Shown: positions 51,625-60,130 of the stretch, in pieces | Layout: each line of letters starts with the position of its first letter | Numbering within the stretch: position 1 is the stretch's first letter | Made by a program: the position numbers and the translations under genes | The notes under the pieces: model-generated | The model's input: only the letters and a program-made list of their open reading frames with translations | What the model was told of the DNA's origin: nothing | Database searches by the model: none | Assembly: GCF_900314615.1 (NCBI RefSeq) | Contig: NZ_OMWA01000008.1 | Span: forward strand, 1 to 63,402 | Direction of reading: 5' to 3' | DNA: 63,402 nucleotides | Origin: an uncultured Methanobrevibacter sp. | GTDB taxonomy: Archaea; Methanobacteriota; Methanobacteria; Methanobacteriales; Methanobacteriaceae

Positions 51625-52827
51625 TCATACTTTTAAAAATCTGTATCCTGCCCTTGACTGGTCAATTGCGTAAAGTTCCATTTCAGGAATGATTATACGA
51701 ACAACGCTGATGTCCAATTCCGGTCTTGTCAAATCGGCATATAATATTTTTTCAATGTCATTGGCAATCAGTTCATCTTTAACGATTTCAATATCCTCGG
51801 TAATGGATGTTGTTGACCTGTTTTCAATATCTGACAAATCAATTTGATTTTCTTCCTGTCTGAAGTAATATTTGTTGATTCTTTTCATACGTTCATATCC
51901 TGCTTCACGCGCAAAATCTGCTCGAACGGTATCTTCACGGGCACCGTTTATCTGTGTGGCTCTGCTTTGTGCAACTTCGGTCAATGCCCTTAAAATTGCA
52001 ACTTCCGGATCGAGATGTGTTCCCATTCCCAAAGTCAAAAGTCCTGCATCTTTGGTAACTGTATCATCAGCAGATGCTGCGATTGTCGGAACATTAATGT
52101 CTGCAGTAAAATCCATAAGTTTGATTTTTATTCCTTCACTTTCGAATTTATCAATTGTGTCGTTAACGATATCGCTTTCTATTGTATCCAAATCGATTTG
52201 GGCGTAATTTTTATGGGTTAGCTCGAAAATGCTCCATGCATCTCTTTCAATGACTTCAAATATTCCATGCAGTATTGCTTCTTCCAGAACATTTCCTGAA
52301 GCCAGACCATTGGTATTTGACTTAAACAGGCTTCTGGCCTGGGGATTAGTAATGTATGGATGATATATTGCATTTGTCGGAATGTAATAATCATTATTGG
52401 AGATTATGTCATGAGCTATACTCCATTCCAGTTTAAAATCTGAAATGTCTTCCTTTTCAAGTTCCTTTGGAAGATTTAGGGATTTCGGATTTATATATTC
52501 TCCTTTTTCAGAAATCTCATCTAAAGTAGCTATTATGCTTTCATCACTGTCCTGCCTTTCGGCGGAATATCTCTCAAAACCTTCCATCATTGCAGATGCT
52601 TTGGCGTGGTCTTTTTCAATTCCTTTCCCGCCGTAGATGCTCACTGCGCCGTCTTCTGCAGTCGGTCTTATGGCAGTATAGATTGGCAGACCAATTCTGT
52701 CCAAATCTGTAATGTCTGCAATACGGGTTATTCCAGCTACTTTCAATTTATCTTCATTAATTTCAATTGTCCTTTTTGGAGCTATAACTCTATGGGTTCC
52801 TTTAAAGTAAGTAAGTTCATTTGTCAT
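51625..52827 (-). CDS. ycaO: YcaO-family protein (methanogenesis marker 1), McrA thioamidation
   Basis: The 400-residue ATP-dependent YcaO enzyme activates the peptide backbone by phosphorylation. The ATP-binding EGFERYSAERQ near residue 83 and the EVIERDAWSIFELT stretch near 192 match methanogen YcaO; the C-terminus ends in YRFLKV. Together with tfuA it makes the thioglycine of McrA. AGGA precedes the ATG, which starts one base after the M50 protease stop. Confidence 0.9.
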   Translation of the reverse strand: MTNELTYFKGTHRVIAPKRTIEINEDKLKVAGITRIADITDLDRIGLPIYTAIRPTAEDGAVSIYGGKGIEKDHAKASAMMEGFERYSAERQDSDESIIATLDEISEKGEYINPKSLNLPKELEKEDISDFKLEWSIAHDIISNNDYYIPTNAIYHPYITNPQARSLFKSNTNGLASGNVLEEAILHGIFEVIERDAWSIFELTHKNYAQIDLDTIESDIVNDTIDKFESEGIKIKLMDFTADINVPTIAASADDTVTKDAGLLTLGMGTHLDPEVAILRALTEVAQSRATQINGAREDTVRADFAREAGYERMKRINKYYFRQEENQIDLSDIENRSTTSITEDIEIVKDELIANDIEKILYADLTRPELDISVVRIIIPEMELYAIDQSRAGYRFLKV

Positions 52828-52828
52828 T

Positions 52829-53470
52829 TTAAAATCCTATTATTAATCTCACTAAGTTTTCAACGCCCATTGTCATGGATGCAAATGTCATGATTCCAGC
52901 TACTGCAATAGTAACGATCCATATTCCAAAATTCCAGTTCAATACTTTAGATCCGTCTAGATTTCCAATAGGAAGCAAGTTAAATACAGCTAAAAAGCTG
53001 TTGACGGAGTATCCTAAAGAACAGATTATGAATAATGTCACGGAATTTGCTGAATGGAATGCAGATGGATAAACTGCCACTGCAACAGCTAAGAATATTA
53101 ATGCAAGAACGATATTGACAATAGGTCCTGCAATGGATATTTTACCGTTGATTTCATCGGTCATGTAGTTTGCATAGGTGTATACTGCACCCGGAGCTGC
53201 AAATACGAATCCGAAAAAAGATGTTATCAATGCAAATATTAATCCTTGAGGCCATAATTTAAATTCAGCCCAGTATCCGTATTTCATTGAAACAAATTTA
53301 TGTCCTAATTCGTGCAAAATAAATCCAAGACCTACACCGACCATAATATATGGCAATATGGTTAAAACGGCATTTGTATCTCGTCCACCGTTGGCTAATG
53401 CAAAACAAAGTGAAATAACGAAAAATGCTATCAGTAAGTCTCTTACTTCACTGCTTGTAAATTTAATCAT
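52829..53470 (-). CDS. M50-family (site-2-protease-like) membrane metalloprotease
   Basis: The 213-residue intramembrane protease homologue has the zinc site HELGH (LHELGHKFVSMKYGY, residues about 67-81) and the distal ligand motif NLLPIGNLDG near 170. Six or so membrane segments surround the active site. ATG 53470 is chosen: extending to 53521 would run past the shared promoter. It ends one base before ycaO, so the three genes form one operon. Substrate unknown. Confidence 0.85.
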   Translation of the reverse strand: MIKFTSSEVRDLLIAFFVISLCFALANGGRDTNAVLTILPYIMVGVGLGFILHELGHKFVSMKYGYWAEFKLWPQGLIFALITSFFGFVFAAPGAVYTYANYMTDEINGKISIAGPIVNIVLALIFLAVAVAVYPSAFHSANSVTLFIICSLGYSVNSFLAVFNLLPIGNLDGSKVLNWNFGIWIVTIAVAGIMTFASMTMGVENLVRLIIGF

Positions 53471-53488
53471 AATTTTAAAATATCTAGT

Positions 53489-53500
53489 TTTATATATAAA
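53489..53500. promoter_or_regulatory. Palindromic TATA box shared by two divergent genes
   Basis: TTTATATATAAA is a perfect 12-bp palindrome. Its centre is about 25.5 nt from the A of the plus-strand ATG at 53520 and about 24.5 nt from the minus-strand ATG at 53470. Neither gene has an SD, so both transcripts are predicted to be leaderless and to use the same element in opposite orientations. Confidence 0.6.
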
Positions 53501-53519
53501 GTTTTTTCTAAATATTATC

Positions 53520-54536
53520 ATGGACGTACATATAAAAAATATTTTAAATGATTTGAAAAAAGATGATTTTCAGGCTTATATGTTGACACAATTTACAAAT
53601 GTGGAATATATCTCCAATTATAAACCTACAAGTTTTGCTTTCTGTGTAATTAAAGACAATCCTGTCATTTATGCTTCAAGCATGGATATGGAGATTGCCC
53701 GAAGGGATTCTGATATTGAAGTCAGGGAATATGAATCCTATGAAGTGATGATTAAAGAGCTCAGGAAAGAGGGAATTAAAAACCTGGCTATTGAGCCAAG
53801 CCTTCCTTACAGTACATATGTTCGGTTCAGGGATGATTTTCAAATTGATTCCAAAACATATGTTGACAAGCAAAGGATGATTAAGACTCCCGAAGAGATT
53901 GGAAAGATTACTAAAGCAACTGAAATCGCCCAAAAGTCATTTCTCCAGCTGGATATTTTAAATAACTCCGGCAGCGAAAATGAAGTTGCCTTTGACCTTG
54001 TCCGTCATATGATTGAAAATGGCGCTTCTAAAGAATCATTTGACACAATTGTTGCAAGCGGTCCATCTTCAAGTCTTCCTCATGCAGTTCCTCAGGATAA
54101 GAAATTGCAGCGGCCGATACTGATTGATTGGGGTGCAATTTATGAGGGGTACTGCTCAGACAATACTCGTACTATGGTTTACACTGAAAAGCAGCATGAA
54201 ATTTTTGATATTGTAAAGGAATCTCATGATAAGGCAATCAAAGCCATCAAACCGGGTCTTAAATGTTGTGAGATTGATAAAGTCGCACGTGATGTTATTT
54301 CAGATTATGGTTATGGTGATAAATTTATCCATTCAACAGGCCATAGCTTAGGTCTGGATATCCATGAAACTCCTGGTTTTTCTCTTCGCGATGATACAGT
54401 AATTGAAAAGGGAATGGTTATCACAGTAGAGCCTGGAATATATCTGGAAGGCGAATTCGGTGTGCGTTTGGAAGATACAATTGAAATTTCACGAAAAGGC
54501 AATGTGATAGGTGATCTGCCGCTGATTATTGATTAA
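53520..54536 (+). CDS. M24-family Xaa-Pro aminopeptidase/dipeptidase
   Basis: The 339-residue metallopeptidase of the creatinase-like fold has an N-terminal creatinase-type domain to about residue 125. The catalytic domain carries the metal ligands Asp (DWGAIYEGYCSDNTR), His (HSTGHSLGLDIHE) and Glu pair (VEPGIYLEGEFGVRLED). It cleaves peptides with a proline in position two. The start is ATG 53520; the longer frame to 53358 would cover the promoter and the opposite gene. Its stop overlaps the convergent SpoIIE-type gene by four bases. Confidence 0.88.
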   Translation: MDVHIKNILNDLKKDDFQAYMLTQFTNVEYISNYKPTSFAFCVIKDNPVIYASSMDMEIARRDSDIEVREYESYEVMIKELRKEGIKNLAIEPSLPYSTYVRFRDDFQIDSKTYVDKQRMIKTPEEIGKITKATEIAQKSFLQLDILNNSGSENEVAFDLVRHMIENGASKESFDTIVASGPSSSLPHAVPQDKKLQRPILIDWGAIYEGYCSDNTRTMVYTEKQHEIFDIVKESHDKAIKAIKPGLKCCEIDKVARDVISDYGYGDKFIHSTGHSLGLDIHETPGFSLRDDTVIEKGMVITVEPGIYLEGEFGVRLEDTIEISRKGNVIGDLPLIID

Positions 54537-56425
54537 TTTCTTTTGATGATAAACATGGTGGTATCATCAAAAGGATCATTGTGGTTGCAGAACTCATCAA
54601 TATCATTTTCAACAGAAGTAATGATTTTTTCCAAATCATCATTTTTATGTTTGTTTAAAATATCTTTGAGTCGTAAATCACCGTAAAATCCATTATAATC
54701 ATCGTTTGCTTCAGTAACCCCATCAGTATATAGGAATAGGGCATCGCCAGGATTCATTTTTATTGTTTCTGTTTTATAGGGTATGTCTTCCATACATGCC
54801 AAAAACAGTTCTGCATTGGTTTTGATGTATTCAAAATCTCCATTGTTTCTTTTAATCAGTGGAGGATTATGTCCTGCATTGACAAAGGTTAATTCTCCGG
54901 TTTTCGTATTGAGTTTTCCAATCCATGATGTGACAAAAAGACTTTCCGCATTTCCTTTGCAGAGTTGATTATTTACATCATATACTGCTTTTGAAAGGTC
55001 GCTGTAGTGTTTAATGTAGTCATGAATTAATGTCATGGCTTTCACCATGATTAATGCTGCAGTAATTCCTTTTCCGCTCACATCTCCAATAACAAATCCT
55101 ATGTTTTCATCGTCGATTTGGAAATAATCATAAAAATCCCCTCCCACTTCACGGGCCGCTTTCATTATTCCCCATATTTCAATATTCTTATTTTCGTAGA
55201 ATTTTTCAAAATCAGTCGGAATCATTGAGTACTGAATTTCCCTGGCTAATTTGAGTTCTGTTTTATATTTTTCTTTTTCACTTGTTACTTTGACTAAATT
55301 GTCACTGTAGCTAACTAAATCGCTTCCCATGTCGAGCAGGGAATCTGACAATGACTTTATTTCATTGTTGACTGTAATGTTGTTCAGGTTATTTTTCAAC
55401 AACTCAATATCATCATAATCTTCAATGTCGTTAGATAAATATTCAGATAATTTTTTAAGGGGATTCATAACTTTCCTTTCTAGAAATATTATATATATGA
55501 TCATAGGGATTAAAAATGGGAATAAAATCTCTCCAAAATCATAAACGTAACTCACAAAAGGGTCAAATGAGAGATTATATTCAATAAAATACAGGTGGTT
55601 CAGTGTGGTTGTCAGTGTTATTGATAATATTAATAGGATTACTAATATTGAAACACATATTTTGTAAAATGTGTTCGGTTTTTCTTTAGGGGGTATTGTA
55701 AATACATCCTCTTTGTATGGTTTAAATAGAAAGATGACTGTAAATACTACTGATATTGCTATTAAAGTTAAATTATTAGGCAGTGTTAATAAAAAGAAAT
55801 CATTTGGTTGATTAAATATGAAGAAGTATACAGGAGTAATCATTGAAATCAGCAATGATATTAAATATAAACTGTCAGGCATCAGCCTTTTTATTTGTTT
55901 TTTTGGAGTGTAGCACGGTATGTCTGCATGGTAGATTGCGGTCATGATAAATATCATTAATAATGTTGTAATGATTATTGTGAAATAAACTGCCTCGACG
56001 TCTTTGTTTATTGACAGTTCGTTGTATAAAATTCCGAATGAATATAAGTATGTGATAGCCATGATAATTATCAGTTTTATGAAATTATTTGCCCGATTTA
56101 TGTTTGGAACATCATTTCCATTCTTATTTAAAATTGAATACCATAGCTTCCATGGCAATATTCCGAAAATAAATGTAATTGCCGCATTGAATAATATGAT
56201 TTCGATGTTTGCCGCTTGAAAATAAATGATGTCATATGCTGTTTCTGTTAATGTAAATCCTAAAACTGCATATGGTCCAAAAAACAGCCCTAATATTGGA
56301 AGTATTGTGTATTCTAGTGGAATCGGATAATCTAAAGCATTCAAAATCACTATCTCAATTACACTCACAATTACTGAAAATAAAAAGATATATTTTTTAG
56401 AATTGAAAATTTCATTAATCCTCAT
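54533..56425 (-). CDS. Membrane SpoIIE-type PP2C phosphatase, second of a pair
   Basis: The 630-residue protein has an N-terminal membrane region of about eight helices (residues 10-320) and a HAMP-like/coiled linker (320-395). The SpoIIE-type PP2C domain follows, with metal residues in GGDFYD, GDVSGKG, YTDGVTEA and DDTTM, so the catalytic site is complete. The first helices contain an ILGLFFGPYAVLGF segment shared with the paralogue. ATG 56425 is chosen because GGTGAT directly precedes it; it overlaps the upstream gene by 11 bases. Target proteins are unknown. Confidence 0.82.
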   Translation of the reverse strand: MRINEIFNSKKYIFLFSVIVSVIEIVILNALDYPIPLEYTILPILGLFFGPYAVLGFTLTETAYDIIYFQAANIEIILFNAAITFIFGILPWKLWYSILNKNGNDVPNINRANNFIKLIIIMAITYLYSFGILYNELSINKDVEAVYFTIIITTLLMIFIMTAIYHADIPCYTPKKQIKRLMPDSLYLISLLISMITPVYFFIFNQPNDFFLLTLPNNLTLIAISVVFTVIFLFKPYKEDVFTIPPKEKPNTFYKICVSILVILLILSITLTTTLNHLYFIEYNLSFDPFVSYVYDFGEILFPFLIPMIIYIIFLERKVMNPLKKLSEYLSNDIEDYDDIELLKNNLNNITVNNEIKSLSDSLLDMGSDLVSYSDNLVKVTSEKEKYKTELKLAREIQYSMIPTDFEKFYENKNIEIWGIMKAAREVGGDFYDYFQIDDENIGFVIGDVSGKGITAALIMVKAMTLIHDYIKHYSDLSKAVYDVNNQLCKGNAESLFVTSWIGKLNTKTGELTFVNAGHNPPLIKRNNGDFEYIKTNAELFLACMEDIPYKTETIKMNPGDALFLYTDGVTEANDDYNGFYGDLRLKDILNKHKNDDLEKIITSVENDIDEFCNHNDPFDDTTMFIIKRN

Positions 56426-58364
56426 TTTCATCACCCGTATATCTTAAAAGCAGCATTGTCATGTCGTCAAACTGTTCCTGGCTATTGCAGAACTTGTCTA
56501 AATCTTTTATAATTTCATCAATAATTTCATTTAAATTTTCATCTTTATGTTTATTGATTATTGTTTTTAAACGTTCTTCTCCATAAAATCCTTCATAATT
56601 ATTATTTGCTTCAGTAATTCCGTCGGTATATAGGAAAATCATATCTCCCGGATTCAGATTTAATTTATATTCATTATAAGGCATGTCTTCCATCAATCCA
56701 AGAACCAGGTTTGCACGAGTATCCAGATATTCAAAATCACCGTCTTTTTGTTTTATTAATGGACGATTATGTCCGGCATTGACATAAAATAGATTTCCAT
56801 TATTCAAATTCAGTTTTCCAATCCATGATGTGACAAAGAGGTTTTCGTCATTTCTCTCACATGCTGTGTTATTGACATTTTCGTATACCTGTGAGAGCTT
56901 TTCTCTAAATATGGAATTGTTCCTGATTAAATGCATGGTTTTTACCATGAATAATGTTGCAGGCATTCCCTTGCCGCTCACATCTCCTATAACAAAATTG
57001 ATGTAATTTTCATCAAGTTCAAAAAAATCATAGAAATCTCCTCCCACTTCTTTTGCAGGGCTCATGAATCCGTAGATTTCAAATGGTTTATTTTTAGAAA
57101 ATTCATCAAAATCTTTGGGAAGCATATTTGCCTGAATATTGCTTGCAACATCCAGTTCGGTTTCAATTCTTTCTTTTTCAGCTGTTGTCTGCTTAAGATC
57201 ATCTAAATTTTCATTTATAAGTGTTTTCAGATTTAAAAATGATTTAACTAATGTTCCAATGTCATCGTCAGGTTTTACATATTTGTTAAGTTCGATATCT
57301 TTGCCGGTTACTTTTTTCTGATTATTATATTCTTTTGTTGAGTCAATCAGGCCATAAAGAGGATTTGTAACGCTGTGCTCAACATATGAAATATGGAGCA
57401 TTGAAAGAATTATTATTGAGATGCTTGAAACTGCAAGTATTATCATTAGTAAAAAGTCATAATTTAAATTTGGAAAAACATAACTCACAATGTAGTTTAA
57501 GCTATAATAATTAAAAATTAATGTAATGCTAAAAATTAGCATGAATATCATGATAATTTCTTCGATAATTGAATAATTTGTGTTTATTATTTTAATGTCT
57601 TCGTCCCTTTTGTTTAAACAGAACAATATTATAAAAATTAAACATACGATGAAGAAAATGTTATTTAGATAAGGGTTATGAATAACTGACAGTCTGTCAA
57701 GAATCAAATAACCTCCGGCAATTAAAAATGCTGTTATATAATATTTGTGGGGGATATTTATCTTAGTGTCGAACTTTTTGGGGACTTGCATAGGAATTTT
57801 AAGAATATTAAAACTGCTTATGAGTAAAAGTCCCAATATTATTGAAAATGAGAATATGTTTGTGATGTAGGAAATTCTCTCGATATTTCCGGTTAACGGA
57901 TATACTACTTTCATATATGGTGTTGCAAGCATGGAAAGATTAATCAAAATCCAGTATGTTATTGATATTATTCCGATTATGGCTATAAACTTCAGAATAT
58001 TGTAAATGGAGTCAAATTTAGGAGTGGTCAGTTTGTGCCTTTTGAATATTGTGTACCATAATTTATATGTAAATACTGAAATGAGAAACATTATTCCAAA
58101 ATCTATAAAACAGGCCAGCGGATTGATTCCCTGCCAGAGCTCCCAAACCAGTGTTGCGGATGCCTGACCCAGTGCTCCGATCGGTCCGAACATCAGTCCG
58201 AAGATGGGTGCAAGCCATAAATCGCCCAGCAAATAATTTCCAGTAATCATTAACTCTTCGAAGAAATAATAAAATATAAATTCCATGGCGAATGTGAAAA
58301 TAAAAATGAATTTTTTATTGTTAAATATTTCTCTTAGATTAATATCTCTGGACATTGTACTCAT
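56415..58364 (-). CDS. Membrane SpoIIE-type PP2C phosphatase, first of a pair
   Basis: The 649-residue paralogue of the following gene has the same order: membrane region (PIFGLMFGPIGALGQ near 52-66), linker with coiled-coil character, then a PP2C domain with GGDFYD, GDVSGKG, YTDGITEA and DDMTM. Bacterial SpoIIE-type phosphatases reverse partner-switching phosphorylation of anti-anti-sigma factors, a system archaea do not need for sigma. The ECF-S/sensor-like N-terminus suggests a ligand signal (inference). No SD is visible before the ATG at 58364. Confidence 0.82.
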   Translation of the reverse strand: MSTMSRDINLREIFNNKKFIFIFTFAMEFIFYYFFEELMITGNYLLGDLWLAPIFGLMFGPIGALGQASATLVWELWQGINPLACFIDFGIMFLISVFTYKLWYTIFKRHKLTTPKFDSIYNILKFIAIIGIISITYWILINLSMLATPYMKVVYPLTGNIERISYITNIFSFSIILGLLLISSFNILKIPMQVPKKFDTKINIPHKYYITAFLIAGGYLILDRLSVIHNPYLNNIFFIVCLIFIILFCLNKRDEDIKIINTNYSIIEEIIMIFMLIFSITLIFNYYSLNYIVSYVFPNLNYDFLLMIILAVSSISIIILSMLHISYVEHSVTNPLYGLIDSTKEYNNQKKVTGKDIELNKYVKPDDDIGTLVKSFLNLKTLINENLDDLKQTTAEKERIETELDVASNIQANMLPKDFDEFSKNKPFEIYGFMSPAKEVGGDFYDFFELDENYINFVIGDVSGKGMPATLFMVKTMHLIRNNSIFREKLSQVYENVNNTACERNDENLFVTSWIGKLNLNNGNLFYVNAGHNRPLIKQKDGDFEYLDTRANLVLGLMEDMPYNEYKLNLNPGDMIFLYTDGITEANNNYEGFYGEERLKTIINKHKDENLNEIIDEIIKDLDKFCNSQEQFDDMTMLLLRYTGDENED

Positions 58365-58584
58365 TTTTGTATTTTGTTGTTAATTAAAGTTAAATGTATT
58401 GTAAAATTTTGCTTTGATGTTCATTTTGCAATGCATTTCTTTTTTTGATGATGTGTTCTTTTCAAAAAAGTTAATGGAATTTATTCATCTTTTTTTTTTA
58501 AAAATATTTTGTAAAATATAATTTACTTAACATTTATATGTTTATTTATTCAATTATTTAATAAAATAATTATGGGTTTTGTAT

Positions 58585-60018
58585 ATGAGGTATATTAACA
58601 GACATGATTTGCTTATCATTGCCCGAAATATTGGCATAATCATGGTCGGGATTGGAATGATGTGCTTGATTCCGATTGCTGTTGATTTGATATATCTTGA
58701 ATTCAATTTTTTATATTATCTTATTCCTGCTTTTCTATCAATTGGTATTGGCTTGGCATTAATTAAAGCTTTAGATAAATATTCGATTGATAAAATACGT
58801 TTAAAGCATGCTATGATAGTATCTTCCCTGTCATGGCTTTGGGCGGGCATTTTGTGCGGTATGGTGCTTTACTTTGTTACGGACATAAGCATTGTTGACA
58901 GTATTTTCGAAAGCATGTCTGCTTTAACTGGAAGTGGTATAACTATATATAGTGATGTTGAGGTTCTGCCTCAAAGCATATTATTTTTCAGAGCATTTCA
59001 GCAGTGGATTGGTGGTTTGGGTGTTGTGTTAATGATAATATCTGTTTTGGCAAAACCCGGTTCCATATCTGCAAAATTATATCAGTCAGAAGCTCGTGAG
59101 GAACGCATTAAACCGTCTACCAAAGCTACAGTCAAACAAATCATCAAGATTTATTTAGTTTACACTTTATTTGGGATTATTTTGTATGTTCTTGCAGGAA
59201 TGCCGGTTTTTGATTCAGTGTGCAATACATTCTGCATTATTTCAACCGGAGGTATGAGTATTAAAAATGCAAATATAGGATTTTATCAAAATGATGTAAT
59301 TTATTTCATAACAATTATTTTGATGATACTGGGTGCTACCAGCTTTTTAGTTCACTTTAGAATCATTAAAACAAGGGGAAAATCATTTATTCGGGATTTG
59401 CAATTTAAAACAATGATTTCTTTAATTGCTGTTTCATCCATATTGATATATTTCATTTCAAATATACTTCCTATGGATATTGTATTTGTCGTTGTTTCTG
59501 CGGTTACTACCACCGGGGCCAGCATTCAAAGTTCGACAGTTATGGGCGGCTGGCATCCATTTGTGATATTTATTATAATGATGCTGATGCTTATTGGAGG
59601 TTCAACCGGTTCTACAGTTGGTGCAATTAAATTGATGCGTATCATTACCTTTTTTAAAGGAATATATAAAAATTCACGTGAAATCTGGTCTCCCCGTGGA
59701 AGTGTTGTTTCAATGCAGATGGATAATCGGGAACTCAAAGAAAAGATTTCTGCCCAAAGCGGAAATTATATAGCTCTTTATCTGATTTTAATATTGATTA
59801 CTTGGTCACTGTTGTGTTTGTATGGACATGACCCTCTCAATTCTTTATTTTTTTCCATGTCCATGCAGGGTAATGTCGGTTTGGAAATAGGTTCTATGTC
59901 CCAGACAATTGAAATGCCGTTGAAAATCATTGGAATTTTCAATATGTGGGCTGGAAGACTGGAAATATATCCTTTGCTGATTACATTAAGAGCATTTTTT
60001 GAATTGTTTAAATCATAA
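58585..60018 (+). CDS. trkH: TrkH/KtrB-family potassium transporter subunit
   Basis: The 477-residue ion-channel-like transporter has four pore loops carrying the selectivity glycines: ALTGSGI, CIISTGGMSI, TTTGASI and MQGNVGLEI. Ten or so membrane helices fit the family. It needs a TrkA/KtrA gating subunit, which is not in this window. ATG 58585 is used; TTG 58579 in frame is less likely. It is followed by pyk after 112 bp with its own TATA box. Confidence 0.88.
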   Translation: MRYINRHDLLIIARNIGIIMVGIGMMCLIPIAVDLIYLEFNFLYYLIPAFLSIGIGLALIKALDKYSIDKIRLKHAMIVSSLSWLWAGILCGMVLYFVTDISIVDSIFESMSALTGSGITIYSDVEVLPQSILFFRAFQQWIGGLGVVLMIISVLAKPGSISAKLYQSEAREERIKPSTKATVKQIIKIYLVYTLFGIILYVLAGMPVFDSVCNTFCIISTGGMSIKNANIGFYQNDVIYFITIILMILGATSFLVHFRIIKTRGKSFIRDLQFKTMISLIAVSSILIYFISNILPMDIVFVVVSAVTTTGASIQSSTVMGGWHPFVIFIIMMLMLIGGSTGSTVGAIKLMRIITFFKGIYKNSREIWSPRGSVVSMQMDNRELKEKISAQSGNYIALYLILILITWSLLCLYGHDPLNSLFFSMSMQGNVGLEIGSMSQTIEMPLKIIGIFNMWAGRLEIYPLLITLRAFFELFKS

Positions 60019-60060
60019 TTAAGTTATTGGGTGAAGTTTTTTTAACAGGTTATCTTAACA

Positions 60061-60070
60061 AATTATATAA
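60061..60070 (+). promoter_or_regulatory. TATA box of pyk
   Basis: AATTATATAA lies 61-70 nt before the GTG start 60131; the predicted transcription start near 60092 gives a leader of about 40 nt containing GAGGGGA as ribosome-binding site. Confidence 0.5.
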
Positions 60071-60130
60071 CACAATGCATTTAAAAATATTAATAGATTT
60101 CAAGAGTAGTTAAAGTTATGAGGGGATTTT

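Noticed and set aside
53358..53519. N-terminal extension of the Xaa-Pro peptidase
   Set aside because: It would cover the promoter and the coding start of the M50 gene; family N-terminus begins at 53520.
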